DNA from: Myxococcus llanfairpwllgwyngyllgogerychwyrndrobwllllantysiliogogogochensis
GTDB lineage: Bacteria; Myxococcota; Myxococcia; Myxococcales; Myxococcaceae
Assembly: GCF_006636215.1 (NCBI RefSeq)
Contig: NZ_VIFM01000008.1
Span: 1 to 64,000, forward strand
Length of the DNA: 64,000 nucleotides
Direction of reading: 5' to 3'
Positions 27,508 through 36,172 of this stretch are shown piece after piece. The notes beneath the pieces are model-generated. The model was not told the DNA's origin, did not search any database, and saw only the letters and a program-made list of their open reading frames with translations. Position 1 is the first letter of the stretch. Each line of letters begins with the position of its first letter. Both the position numbers and the translations under genes were made by a program.

Positions 27508-29025
27508 TCAACGTGATGCGGGGGCGGCGCTCGCGGCGCGCGCGCCCTTGCGAGGCGCGGTCGCGTTCCGGCTCCCCTTCTTCGCGTTCGCGGCCGGCTT
27601 CGGCGCCGTGAGGGACTTGGCGAGCGGCACTTCCAGTTCGGTGTGAGCATCCAGCCGCACCGAGCGCTCCGACGACACGTAGCCCGCGAGCTCCACGCGA
27701 AGACTCAGCGGCACCTCACGGCGCGGCAGCTCGCGCACCAGCGGGGTGATGCCCAGCACCTCACCCGTGTCCGAGCGCACCACCTGCGCGCCCTCCGGGA
27801 AGGAGTGCACGGTGAGCGTCACACCGGGCTGCACGGGCGCGGGAGGCAACACCTCCAACTTCCTGGGCTCGACCTTCCGCTCCGGCGAGACAACGGACAC
27901 CGGCGCCTGCGCGAGCACGGGCGCATCCGCCGCACCCAGCCCCATCCACAGCAGCGCGCCCGTCAGCAGCGCCAGCGCGCCTCCACCGGCCAGCATCACC
28001 GCGCGGCGACGCCCCGCTCCAACGACGGACATCCGCCGCGTGGGCCGCTCGGACAGCTCCATCGCGGCCACCGCCTCCGGCGACGTGGGCACCTGGACGG
28101 GCAGCAGCAACAACCCCGTCGTCACCTCCGCGAGCGACTGGGGCCGCCCCTCCGGCTCCTTCGCCAGGCAGCGCATCACCAGCTCCGTGAGCTGGGGCGG
28201 CAACGGCTCACCCGAAGGCAGGTGCGAGGGCAGCGGCGGCGGCGGCTGGGTGATGATCTGCACCACCAGCTGCCCGAAGGCCTCCGCCTGGAAGGGCGGA
28301 TGCCCGCAGAGCATCTCGTAGAAGATGTTGCCCACCGCGTAGATGTCCGAGCGCGCGTCCACCGAGAGGCCCGCGGCCTGCTCCGGGGACATGTACGCCG
28401 GCGTGCCGATGATGGTCCCGTCCAGCGTGCCGGTGGGAGCCCCCTCGGAGGACAGGTGCTTGGCCACACCGAAGTCCAGCACCTTCACGAAGTCCGGCTG
28501 GCCCGCGCGCTGGGTGAGAAAGAGGTTGTCCGGCTTGATGTCCCGGTGAACCACGCCCACCTGGTGGGCCGCGCCCAGCGCCGCGCACACCTGCACGGCG
28601 ATGCGCTGGATGCGCGCGAGCGACAGCGGCTCCTGCTTCAAGAGCACGCCGAGCCCCTGGCCCCGCAGCAGCTCCATGACGCAGTAGACGTGGCCGCCCT
28701 CGCCCTCGTCCACGAAGTCGAAAATCTCCACGATGTGCTCGTGGTTGATTTGATTCACGGTGCGGGCTTCCTGGAAGAAGCGCTGCACGAAGCCGCCGTC
28801 CCGCGCGTGCTCCGGCTTCAGCACCTTCAAGGCCACCTGCCGCCCCAGCCGCGCGTGACGCGCCTGGAACACCCGCCCCATGGAGCCTTCACCCAGGAAA
28901 GTCTCCAGCTGGTAGCTGCCCAGCACGAAGCCCTCCCGCAGCTCCTCGCCCATCCGGGGCTCTCCGCTCATGGAGCCTCCACGACCGGACAGCAGGGTCT
29001 GCGCGAAGAGGTCATCGTTGCCCAT
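27508..29025 (-). CDS. Serine/threonine protein kinase with C-terminal PEGA domain
   Basis: A 505-residue Pkn2-family kinase. The kinase domain spans ~38-300: GEGSMGRVF, VALKVLKP, catalytic HRDIKPDN, DFG and MSPEQAAG are intact. A single membrane segment lies at ~342-368 (AVMLAGGGALALLTGALLWMG). Outside it, residues ~395-465 form a PEGA domain (VTLTVHSFPEGAQV, LRVELAGYVSSERSV), a surface-layer/ligand module common in myxobacterial kinases. A basic Ala/Lys-rich tail ends the protein. The layout, cytoplasmic kinase and outer PEGA, suggests transmembrane sensing. The next PEGA protein is at 31126. Confidence 0.93.
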   Translation of the reverse strand: MGNDDLFAQTLLSGRGGSMSGEPRMGEELREGFVLGSYQLETFLGEGSMGRVFQARHARLGRQVALKVLKPEHARDGGFVQRFFQEARTVNQINHEHIVEIFDFVDEGEGGHVYCVMELLRGQGLGVLLKQEPLSLARIQRIAVQVCAALGAAHQVGVVHRDIKPDNLFLTQRAGQPDFVKVLDFGVAKHLSSEGAPTGTLDGTIIGTPAYMSPEQAAGLSVDARSDIYAVGNIFYEMLCGHPPFQAEAFGQLVVQIITQPPPPLPSHLPSGEPLPPQLTELVMRCLAKEPEGRPQSLAEVTTGLLLLPVQVPTSPEAVAAMELSERPTRRMSVVGAGRRRAVMLAGGGALALLTGALLWMGLGAADAPVLAQAPVSVVSPERKVEPRKLEVLPPAPVQPGVTLTVHSFPEGAQVVRSDTGEVLGITPLVRELPRREVPLSLRVELAGYVSSERSVRLDAHTELEVPLAKSLTAPKPAANAKKGSRNATAPRKGARAASAAPASR

Positions 29026-29329
29026 GGTGTGAAGAACTCTCCATGCTCAGGAGCAACGGCAACCCACGCCGGGCCCTCTGTCTTCCATCCAACGTCAGCG
29101 CCGTTCCTTCCCTGTGGAGACGACGCATCCGAGGTCCTCGAAGACCCTTCTCCCCGCGCAGGAGAGGTCAGCCCGCACGGACGCGCCCACGCCTCGTGCG
29201 CCGTCCTCCACCGGACAGGCTCGCTCACCGGGCTTTGGGACGTCAGGGAGAGGATCACGACTGCGACTCGCGGAGAGGAAGGATGAGACGGGAGGCGGGG
29301 CCGGGAAACCCCCACCTCCAGGGAGGTGC
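29026..29329 (-). other. 304-bp intergenic region with a hairpin
   Basis: Between the kinase and the MopE-like lipoprotein, both minus-strand. A hairpin at 29313-29328 (CACCTC/GAGGTG) starts two bases after the lipoprotein stop and is followed on the minus strand by GGGGGTTTC, so it may end that transcript. The remainder should hold the kinase promoter. I see no convincing promoter boxes and no gene. Confidence 0.5.
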
Positions 29330-31120
29330 TCAGGTGCAGGAGCCCGCCTGACAGACACCCGGCACGCGGTTGCTTCCAACCACGCGCGTGCAGGCCGCGT
29401 TGTTCGGACAGTCCACCGTGTCCGCGCAGTCGATGCCGTTGTTGCCGTCATTGTCGACGAGGTCGTTGCAGATGGTCTCCTTGGGGGTGGTGCCGCCGCA
29501 CACACACCCGGTACCGCACGACTGGTTGTTGCAGTCGGAGTCCGCGCAGTCGATGCCGTTGAGGCCATCGTTGTCGACGCCGTCGCTGCAAATGGTCTCC
29601 CGACGCGCGCCGCCGGTGCACACGCAGCCGGTGCCACACGACTGGTTGTTGCAGTCGGAGTCCGCGCAGTCCAGGCCGTTGTTGCCGTCGTTGTCACGAC
29701 CATCCGAGCAAAGGGTCTCCCGGCGCGTGCAGTTCTGGAAGCTGCAGCCGCGCCCGCACTCGCCGCTCACGCAGTTGGCGTCCGCGTTGCCCGTCTGGCA
29801 GTCAATCGCCCCATTGCCGTCGTCATCCTGGCCGTTGGAGCACTGGACTTCCTTCGCGGCCCCCTGGGTGCACATCACCGTCACCGTCGCGCCGTTGCTG
29901 GCCACGGTGACGTAGTCGCAGTCATCGCGGTCCGCGCAGTCCGTCTGTCCATCACCGTCGTTGTCGGTGACGTCGCGGCAGTTCTGCTCCGCGCACTTCT
30001 CGCTGATGCACACCGCGTTCACTTCACCGGCCACGCAGCGCTGGCTGGCACAGTCCGGATCCAAGCAGTCGATCTTGTCATCGCCATCGTTGTCGAGGCG
30101 GTCGGTGCAGTCGGATTCCGTCTTCGCCGACGCCAGACAGGTGCAGCCCATGCCGCACGACTGACCGCCACAGTCCACGTCCGCGCAGTCCGTCTGTCCG
30201 TCCGTGTCGTCGTCGTTCCCGTTGCCGCACGCGCCCTCGACACAATTGATGCCACGACACGCCAGTCCGGGACCGCACTCCCTGCGCTCGCAGTCGGTGT
30301 CGTTGCAGTTGAGCTGGCCGTCGCCATCCTCGTCCGCGCTGTCAGGCGTGCACAGCGACTCCGCCTTGCGGCCCTGGTCACACACGCAGCCGGCGCCGCA
30401 GGACTGGTCGTCGCAGTCGTCGCGGTCCGCGCAGTCGATGCTCCGGTCATCGTCGTCGTCCACGCCGTTGCCGCAGCCCGTCTCGGTCTTCTTCCCGTTC
30501 TGGCAGGTGCAGCCCGCGCCGCAGGCCTGGTTGTCGCAGTCGTCGCGGTCCGCGCAGTCGGCCGGGCCATCCCGGTTGTCATCGATGCCATTGCCGCAGT
30601 CGAGTTCCGTGCGCTTCTGACACTGGCCCTCCACGCAGTTCTGCTGCGCGGTGCAGGCCGTGCCGCAGGTGCCGCAGTTGAACGGGTCCGTCATCCGGTC
30701 GAAGTCCTCGTCGACCTGACCGTCGCAGTCGTCATCCACGCTGTTGCAGCGCTCGCCGGCGGGCAGCACATCGCCCACGCAGGCCACCGTGCCTTCACGG
30801 GTGCAGACGGACTGGCCATCGCGGCACGCGCCTACGTTGCGCAGGTTGGCGGCACCCGAGAAGCACGCCGCCTCCAACTCGTCGACCGCGCCGTCGCAGT
30901 CGTCGTCCACGCCGTTGCACTTCTCGTCGGGCTCCGGGAGACAACAGTACTTGGGTCCCCCGTTGGGCAGCGCTGTACACAGATAACCGTCCCCACCACA
31001 GTCCGCCTCCACCGCGCAGGTGTAGGCGGCGTTGTCGGGGAACTCCACCTTGCAGCCCGCCGCGCCGGACACCAGCAGCAGGGAAGCGAAGGCTCGCAGC
31101 CAGGAATTGAAGGTCTTCAT
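29330..31120 (-). CDS. MopE-like Cys-rich lipoprotein with putative metal-binding repeats
   Basis: A 596-residue lipoprotein (signal ending SGAAGC). The N-terminal quarter carries two MopE-type putative metal-binding motifs, CNGVDDDCDG and CNSVDDDCDG. About ten further units of ~40 residues follow, each with a D/N-G-D/N acidic loop and a Cys cluster (for example DCADSDCNNQSCGTGCVC), so Cys and Asp are extremely common. Repeated acidic loops of this kind usually bind calcium or copper, and the Cys pairs probably form disulfides outside the cell. Its start lies five bases after the PEGA protein stop, so the two are surely co-transcribed. Ligand unknown. Confidence 0.88.
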   Translation of the reverse strand: MKTFNSWLRAFASLLLVSGAAGCKVEFPDNAAYTCAVEADCGGDGYLCTALPNGGPKYCCLPEPDEKCNGVDDDCDGAVDELEAACFSGAANLRNVGACRDGQSVCTREGTVACVGDVLPAGERCNSVDDDCDGQVDEDFDRMTDPFNCGTCGTACTAQQNCVEGQCQKRTELDCGNGIDDNRDGPADCADRDDCDNQACGAGCTCQNGKKTETGCGNGVDDDDDRSIDCADRDDCDDQSCGAGCVCDQGRKAESLCTPDSADEDGDGQLNCNDTDCERRECGPGLACRGINCVEGACGNGNDDDTDGQTDCADVDCGGQSCGMGCTCLASAKTESDCTDRLDNDGDDKIDCLDPDCASQRCVAGEVNAVCISEKCAEQNCRDVTDNDGDGQTDCADRDDCDYVTVASNGATVTVMCTQGAAKEVQCSNGQDDDGNGAIDCQTGNADANCVSGECGRGCSFQNCTRRETLCSDGRDNDGNNGLDCADSDCNNQSCGTGCVCTGGARRETICSDGVDNDGLNGIDCADSDCNNQSCGTGCVCGGTTPKETICNDLVDNDGNNGIDCADTVDCPNNAACTRVVGSNRVPGVCQAGSCT

Positions 31121-31125
31121 AAAGC

Positions 31126-32343
31126 TCAGAAGCTCCCGCCGACGATGACATGGACCGCCGTGGCCGCGCCCGCGCTGACCGTGCCCGCGGGCGTCGGCGC
31201 CTCGCTGTGAGAGGGCACCACCAAGAGCCACGTCACGCTGCCCGCCGTCACCGCACCACCACCAATAGCCAACCATTGGGAGAGCTTGGCCTGCGACTGT
31301 GCATCCAGTCGCTCCTTGCGGGACACATCCAGCATCCCGTCTCCATCCGCGTCCTTCGCCCGGCCCTCCACGTCCTTGGCGCCCTTGCCCAGCACCGCGC
31401 CCACGCCCACCGCCGCCAGGCCCACCAGCGCGGTGTAGAACGCCGGCCGCTTGTAGATGGGCGTGCCGCGACCGCGCTTCGCCACCTGTCGGGCCACCGC
31501 GTCCTCGGGACCCTCCGGCGCCGGGCCGGAGATCTCCATGCGGACCTCCAGTTCCTCGCGCCCACCGGGCTTGAGCGTCACCGTCCGCGTGAAGGACGCA
31601 TACTCATCCGCGGACACCTCCACCTGCATGGTGCCCGGCGGCAGGCGCGCCTCCACGCTTCCCACGCCGAGGATGCGCTCGCCCGCCTTCACCACCGCCG
31701 TGGGAACGTTGACGCTCACCTTCAGCAGCGCGCGCGGTCGGCCCAGCGCCATCATCCGATTGCCCAGCTTGGTGGCCGCCTCCTGCTGGAAGGCCGCGTC
31801 CTTCGGGTTGCGCCCCGACACCACGTCCTCGTGCACCACGCCCTTGTCCCTGTCGTACGTCCACGCGCGCAGCGTCCAGCCCGCGTCCTCCAGCGACAGC
31901 CGCGCCGTCGTCAGCAGGTCCGCGTCCAGCGACTCCGCCGGCTCCGCCAGACACGACGCCTGCGAGCAGCGCAGCGCCGCGTCGTAGTTCGCCTCCAGTC
32001 GCTCGCGCACCTCCCGGGGGCCCGCGCCGAAGGCCACCATGCCGGACGACATCGCGCCCTTCGCCAGCTCCCGCAGCCACACCGACGCCTGCTGCGAGCC
32101 CGCGCGCTCTGGCGTGTCCAACCCGAGCAGGACGAAACGCGGTGTCAGCGACACGGCGTTCTCGTCCTCCGCTCGCAGGTCCAACCCCATGTCCTGTCCG
32201 CCCGGCTGCTCCGACGGGGACTCCTGGGAGGAGGTCTCTGAGCTGAGGTCCAGCCCCAGGCCGCCCTGCTCCTGAGCCCGCGCGGGACGGGCCAGCAGCG
32301 CGAGCGCCAGCATGGCGACAGGCAGAACGACGGGAATGCGCAT
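31126..32343 (-). CDS. Exported PEGA-domain protein
   Basis: A 405-residue protein with a cleavable signal peptide (ALALLARPARA, cut after ARA). An acidic Ser/Gln linker follows, then a mixed domain (~70-215) that resembles a caspase-like or PBP-like fold only weakly. A PEGA domain lies at ~220-275 (SVEARLPPGTMQVEVSADEYASFTRTVTL). A hydrophobic segment (~305-325) and another (~358-378) may span the outer or inner membrane. It is the first gene of a pair with the MopE-like lipoprotein. AAAGGAG precedes the ATG on the minus strand. The role is likely in the cell envelope. Confidence 0.82.
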   Translation of the reverse strand: MRIPVVLPVAMLALALLARPARAQEQGGLGLDLSSETSSQESPSEQPGGQDMGLDLRAEDENAVSLTPRFVLLGLDTPERAGSQQASVWLRELAKGAMSSGMVAFGAGPREVRERLEANYDAALRCSQASCLAEPAESLDADLLTTARLSLEDAGWTLRAWTYDRDKGVVHEDVVSGRNPKDAAFQQEAATKLGNRMMALGRPRALLKVSVNVPTAVVKAGERILGVGSVEARLPPGTMQVEVSADEYASFTRTVTLKPGGREELEVRMEISGPAPEGPEDAVARQVAKRGRGTPIYKRPAFYTALVGLAAVGVGAVLGKGAKDVEGRAKDADGDGMLDVSRKERLDAQSQAKLSQWLAIGGGAVTAGSVTWLLVVPSHSEAPTPAGTVSAGAATAVHVIVGGSF

Positions 32344-32535
32344 CCCGCCGTTCTACTCCTTTGCCATTCCCAACGGAATGATCGGTCAGATTCCAGACAC
32401 CGTGGGTCTGGGGGTGGGTGTCAACCCTGTGCGACATGGCCGCCTGCCCTGCGCACGAAGGGGAAGCGGCTCGGGGCCGGAAGCTTGCCGGGTGTCGCGT
32501 GGGTCCTCATCTCCCATCCTAAGGAGGCGTGACAC

Positions 32536-32976
32536 ATGGCGGACGCAAAGCTCTGGATTCTTGTGGGGAACGCGAGCCGGGCAAGGCTCTTCGCGACGGA
32601 CGCGAAGGCGGAGAAGGATTGGAGTCTGGTCGAGGAGTTCCACCACGAGGAGAGCAGGGCCAAGGGCGATGACCTGCGCGACCAGCCAGACAACCCCAAC
32701 GCCGGCACCCTGCACGGGCCCCCCGGTGAGAATGAGCCCAATGGCCGCAAGGAGTTGGAGCACGAGCGGTTCGCCCGGGAGCTGTCCGGCGTCCTGGACA
32801 AGGGGCATGACCGCCACGCCTTCGACAAGCTCGTCATCGCCGCGCCCCCTGAATTCCTCGGGCGGCTGCGCAAGGCGCTGAGCACCCGCGTCCGACAGCG
32901 GGTGTTGCTGGACGTGGGCTCCGACTACTCCACCGTGCCGGCCCGCGATTTGCCTGAACGCGTTCCCCTCCTCTAG
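32536..32976 (+). CDS. Host attachment (Hap/DUF) family protein
   Basis: A 146-residue cytoplasmic protein of the family annotated as 'protein required for attachment to host cells'. Hallmarks are WILVGNASRARLFA at the start, RKELEHERFARELSGVLDKG in the middle and FDKLVIAAPPEFLGRLRKAL toward the end, over the whole length. The fold resembles archaeal release-factor/peptidyl-hydrolase-like eRF1 domains. The name comes from plant-associated bacteria, and real biochemical function is not established. A perfect AAGGAGG lies eight bases before the ATG, so translation should be strong. It stands alone between the PEGA protein (divergent) and the HAD gene. Confidence 0.9.
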   Translation: MADAKLWILVGNASRARLFATDAKAEKDWSLVEEFHHEESRAKGDDLRDQPDNPNAGTLHGPPGENEPNGRKELEHERFARELSGVLDKGHDRHAFDKLVIAAPPEFLGRLRKALSTRVRQRVLLDVGSDYSTVPARDLPERVPLL

Positions 32977-33071
32977 CGTGGCCTTTTCCGGAATTTCCGG
33001 AACAGCAGTCCGGGCGTCAGCGGTGGGGCGACGCCCGGGCCCGCGCGGGCCGCGCGGCACGAGGAGCATGA

Positions 33072-33671
33072 ATGGCGGCGGTGAAGGCGGTCCTGTTGGA
33101 CCTGGGCAACGTCCTCGTCTTCCACGACAACGCGCTGCTGTTCTCCAGGCTGGGAGCCTGTGCCCGAATGCAGGCGCACGAGGTCTCCCAGCGGCTGATG
33201 GGCGCGGGATGGACCGCGGCCAACAAGGGCCTCCTGGACGCCGAGGGCATCCGCCGCAGCGTGTGCGGGGCGCTCAACCTGGAGCTGCCCATGGCGGAGT
33301 TCGCGCCCCTGTGGAGCAGCCACTTCACCACCCACGACGCGGTGCTCCCCCGGGTGGAGTCCCTGGTGGGTCGGGTGAAGCTGGTGCTGGTGTCCAACAC
33401 CAACGCGCTGCACGCGGCCTACCTGCGGCCTCGCCTGCCCCTGCTCCAGCGCTTCGATGCGCTGGTGATGAGCTGCGAGGTGGGCAGCGTCAAACCGGAG
33501 CCGGACATCTACCGAATCGCCCTGGAGCGCGCGGGCTGCGCGCCCGAAGAGGCCGCCTTCTTCGATGACCTGCCGGAGTTCGTGGACGCGGCCAACGCGC
33601 TGGGCCTGCGCGGCCAGCTCTTCACCACCGCCGCCGCCTTCGACACCCAGCTCGAGGCGCTCGGATTATGA
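33072..33671 (+). CDS. HAD-IA family hydrolase
   Basis: A 199-residue HAD hydrolase, close in type to YihX-like sugar phosphatases. Motif I is LLDLGNVLV, with the catalytic Asp but Gly in place of the usual second Asp, as in other DLGNV members. Motif II is LVSNTN, motif III Lys is in VKPEPDIY, and motif IV is FFDDLPEFV. The cap is a short helical bundle. It should dephosphorylate small phosphorylated molecules, probably sugars. GAGGAG precedes the ATG, and its stop overlaps the start of the glycosyltransferase by four bases, so the pair is co-translated. This hints at sugar-phosphate handling for glycan synthesis. Confidence 0.9.
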   Translation: MAAVKAVLLDLGNVLVFHDNALLFSRLGACARMQAHEVSQRLMGAGWTAANKGLLDAEGIRRSVCGALNLELPMAEFAPLWSSHFTTHDAVLPRVESLVGRVKLVLVSNTNALHAAYLRPRLPLLQRFDALVMSCEVGSVKPEPDIYRIALERAGCAPEEAAFFDDLPEFVDAANALGLRGQLFTTAAAFDTQLEALGL

Positions 33672-34492
33672 GGCTCGGTGGCTACGTCCTGCACCGCGAC
33701 AACAAGGACACGCTGGAGCCCTGCCTGCGCGGCCTGCTGGCCCTCTGCGATGACGTGGTGGCGCTGGACTCCGGCGCCACGGACGGCTCGGGGGAGCTGG
33801 CGCGCTCCCTGGGGGCGCGCTCGGTGCCACACTCCTGGAAGGGCTATGGCGCCGCGCGAGTGGCCGCGGTGAACGCGCTGGCACCATGCGACTACGTCTT
33901 CTACCTGGACTCGGACGAGTCGCTGGAGCCCGGCGCCGTGGACACGCTGCGCGCATGGAAGGGCTCCTCGCCCGACGCCGACGTCTACCGGCTGCCCCGG
34001 CGCGACTGGGCGGAGGTGGAGGGCCGCCGCTTCCTCTTCCGCACACAGTGGCGCGCACGGCTGGTGCGGCGGGAGAAGGCCGTGTGGCACGCGCGGCACA
34101 TCGTCCATGAGGCCCTGCCGAAGATGCGGGGCGGGCGCGTGCTGGCGCCCATCGACCACCGCTTCGCCACCTCGGTGGCGCGCCGCTGCGCCAAGGAGGA
34201 GCGCTACGCGCTGATGTGGGCCCTGCGCGCCCACTTCGAGCAACGCAGGCTCAAGCCCGTGGTCATCCAGCGCCTGGCCGCGTGGGTGCGCGACTGCGTG
34301 CTCACCGGCGCCGTCTTCCGGGGCGGAGCGGACGCCTCCCGGCTGGCGTGGGGCGTGGCCGGCTACCACTCCACCAAGTACGCGTACCTGCGCCAGCTGC
34401 GCGAGGGCCGCTTCGCGGAGCTGGCGCGCATCTATTCGGAGGAGCGCTACGACGAGCTGTTCGCCCGCGTGCGCGAGGGCCGGCTGGACTGA
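33668..34492 (+). CDS. Family 2 glycosyltransferase
   Basis: A 274-residue GT-A glycosyltransferase of the WaaE/KdtX type. It has the nucleotide-sugar-binding start (LGGYVLHRDNKDTLEPCLRGLLALCDDVVALDSGATDGS), the DxD metal motif in FYLDSDESL (~80), and acceptor-side segments (VRREKAVWHARHIVHEAL, YHSTKYAYLRQL). It has no membrane segment. The predicted role is transfer of a sugar to lipopolysaccharide core or another glycan. Its ATG overlaps the HAD stop, and it ends 16 bases from the convergent GST gene. Confidence 0.9.
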   Translation: MRLGGYVLHRDNKDTLEPCLRGLLALCDDVVALDSGATDGSGELARSLGARSVPHSWKGYGAARVAAVNALAPCDYVFYLDSDESLEPGAVDTLRAWKGSSPDADVYRLPRRDWAEVEGRRFLFRTQWRARLVRREKAVWHARHIVHEALPKMRGGRVLAPIDHRFATSVARRCAKEERYALMWALRAHFEQRRLKPVVIQRLAAWVRDCVLTGAVFRGGADASRLAWGVAGYHSTKYAYLRQLREGRFAELARIYSEERYDELFARVREGRLD

Positions 34493-34508
34493 GGCCCAAG
34501 CCGGCGGC

Positions 34509-35156
34509 TCACTCGTACTTCGCGACGGGCGGCTCGCGCAGCCCCGCCTCCGCCCACTTCTGGAAGGCGGGCTGGGCCAGGAGCGTGTCGCGGTACGCGG
34601 CGCACACCGGCTCCAGCGCCACGTCGTAGGTGACGAAGCGCGTGGCCACCGGCGTGTAGAAGGCATCCGCGATGGTGAAGTGGCCGAAGAGGAACGGCCC
34701 GCCCTGCCCGAAGCGGGCGCGGCAGTCGGTCCACAGCGCCTGGATGCGGGCGATGTCCTCGGCCACGCCCGGCACCCGGCCCTGTCCCGGACGGCGCGCG
34801 CGCAGGTTCATCCCCATGTGCTCGCGCAGCTTCGTGAAGCTGGAGTGCATCTCCGCCGTCACCGCGCGCGCCACCGCGCGGGCCTCGCGCTCCTGGGGCC
34901 ACAGCCGGGCCTCCGGAAACGTCTCCGCCAGGTACTCACAGATGGCCAGCGAGTCCCAGATGGACACGTCGCCATGCTTGAGCAGCGGCAGTCGGCCCGT
35001 GGGGGAGTGACGGGCGATGAGCTCCCGCGTCTCCGGTGTGTCCAGGGGGATGACCACCTCCTGGAACGGCTGCCCGGTGTGGGCCAGCGCCAGATACGGC
35101 CGAAGCGACCACGAGGAATAGTTCTTCGAGGCAACGACGAGGGTGAGCTGGGGCAT
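34509..35156 (-). CDS. Glutathione S-transferase family protein
   Basis: A 215-residue GST. The N-terminal thioredoxin fold (~1-80) has SKNYSSWSLRPYLAL, where the Ser residues near 12-14 would activate the thiol, cis-Pro in GRLPLLKHG and the ES-like DSLAICEYLAE motif. The helical C-terminal domain (~90-215) has FGHFTIADAFYTPV, the conserved N-cap/Asp box. It resembles beta/zeta-like bacterial GSTs. Start ATG at 35156; the longer frame has no support. It lies 41 bases downstream of the cyclase gene on the same strand, and they may be co-transcribed. Confidence 0.92.
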   Translation of the reverse strand: MPQLTLVVASKNYSSWSLRPYLALAHTGQPFQEVVIPLDTPETRELIARHSPTGRLPLLKHGDVSIWDSLAICEYLAETFPEARLWPQEREARAVARAVTAEMHSSFTKLREHMGMNLRARRPGQGRVPGVAEDIARIQALWTDCRARFGQGGPFLFGHFTIADAFYTPVATRFVTYDVALEPVCAAYRDTLLAQPAFQKWAEAGLREPPVAKYE

Positions 35157-35197
35157 GGCGCGCACGGTAGCGCTCCACGCCACGGGACGCCCGCGCT

Positions 35198-35797
35198 TCA
35201 GTTCGCCGGGGTGTTGCGGCCCAGGAACGAGCGCACGCGCGACAACCACGGCTGGCGACGGCGGTGCTCCGGCGGGTCGATGCGATACACGGCCACCGGC
35301 AGGCGGATGTTCTTCATCTCGCCCCGACCCAGGCGCACCGGCGGGGACTCCAGCTGCCCCTCCACCTGCCGCGCCACCGTCTCGCTGACGTAGAGGGTGC
35401 CGGGCCGCGCCAGCGCCTCGATGCGCGCGGCCAGGTTGACGCCCTCGCCGAACACCTCACCGTCGCGGTGCACGACGACGCCCAGGTGCACGCCCACGCG
35501 CATCACCACGCGGCGCTCCACGGCCACCAGCCCGTTGTGCACCTCCAGCGCCCGCTGCAGCTCCAGGCCAAAGTCCACGGCGGCCAGCCCGCCCTCGAAC
35601 TCCAGCAGGAAGCCGTCCTCCAGACGCTTCACCTCGCGGCCACCGTGTCGCGGGAGCAGCTCGCGGACCAGCACGGCGTGCTCGTCGCGCACCACCTGCT
35701 GGAGCGCTTCGTCACGCCAGGACTGGCGCCCCGCGGCCTCGATGCCCGTGAACAGGATGGCCGACAGTTTGCCCGGCTCGGGTTCCTCCACCACCAT
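35198..35797 (-). CDS. Class III nucleotide-cyclase homology domain protein, first metal Asp lost
   Basis: A 199-residue stand-alone cyclase domain. The core elements are SAILFTGIEAAG at the start, KRLEDGFLLEFEG, VGVHLGVVVHRDGEVFGEGVNLAARIEALARPG and SETVARQVEG. In active class III cyclases the first loop reads F(T/A)DIxG with a metal-binding Asp; here this position is Gly (FTGIEA). The second metal Asp is kept (LEDGF). With one of the two metal ligands lost, the domain is probably inactive or acts as a regulatory partner. A strong GGGGAGGGGAG site precedes the ATG. A 14-bp-stem hairpin lies 58 bases upstream. Confidence 0.85.
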   Translation of the reverse strand: MVVEEPEPGKLSAILFTGIEAAGRQSWRDEALQQVVRDEHAVLVRELLPRHGGREVKRLEDGFLLEFEGGLAAVDFGLELQRALEVHNGLVAVERRVVMRVGVHLGVVVHRDGEVFGEGVNLAARIEALARPGTLYVSETVARQVEGQLESPPVRLGRGEMKNIRLPVAVYRIDPPEHRRRQPWLSRVRSFLGRNTPAN

Positions 35798-35855
35798 CGC
35801 TCAGCTCCCCTCCCCCCGATGCCAATTGTCCAAAACGTTACTCCAGGACGAGGTC

Positions 35856-35895
35856 CCCGGTCCCAGCCGAGCCCCCCGTCACGGCTGGGACCGGG
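35856..35895. promoter_or_regulatory. 14-bp perfect hairpin upstream of the cyclase gene
   Basis: The arms CCCGGTCCCAGCCG and CGGCTGGGACCGGG are perfectly complementary with a 12-base loop. The hairpin is 58 bases upstream of the cyclase start, well away from the preceding gene, and is not followed by a T tract. It might be a leader RNA structure, an operator or a terminator. Confidence 0.6.
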
Positions 35896-36091
35896 CCCCG
35901 GATGACCTCTCGCCCGGACGGGCGCGGCCATGCATCGCGTGAAGTCCCTCGCTCCTGACGTCTCGGCTTCGACGGCCGCTCGCTCTCAGTCCCGCTGCGT
36001 CAGGGCCGGGGAGCGATGGGACGAACACTGAACCACTCTGCTCGACTCCATCAGGATAATTCATCACTGACGCGACGCACAAACAGCCCAG

Positions 36092-36122
36092 GAGGTCGGA
36101 CTCCACGGGTGTCCGACCTCCA
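36092..36122 (-). terminator. Hairpin after the exported-protein operon
   Basis: A 10-bp perfect stem (GGAGGTCGGA/TCCGACCTCC) lies about 50 bases downstream of the stop at 36173, read on the minus strand. The sequence after it (TGGGCTGTTTGTG) has only a short T run, so termination strength is uncertain. Confidence 0.55.
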
Positions 36123-36172
36123 ACGCAGTGAGTCAGGTGCGCGTTCTTCTCAGGACAGGTGAGGGGTGGGCC

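Larger units (their letters stand above)
35798..36172. other. 375-bp intergenic region with two strong hairpins
   Basis: This gap lies between two minus-strand genes. It holds a 14-bp perfect hairpin near the cyclase gene and a 10-bp hairpin near the end of the exported-protein gene, both described separately. The remaining sequence, about 35900-36090, has no coding potential that I trust. Confidence 0.7.

Noticed and set aside
32396-32424. TTGACA box (minus strand) as promoter of the PEGA protein
   Set aside because: A -35-like hexamer is visible, but no -10 box exists at 16-18 bases. I did not list it.
33072-33671. HAD protein as inactive because motif I lacks the second Asp
   Set aside because: DLGNV-type members such as YihX also lack it and are active, and motifs II to IV are intact.
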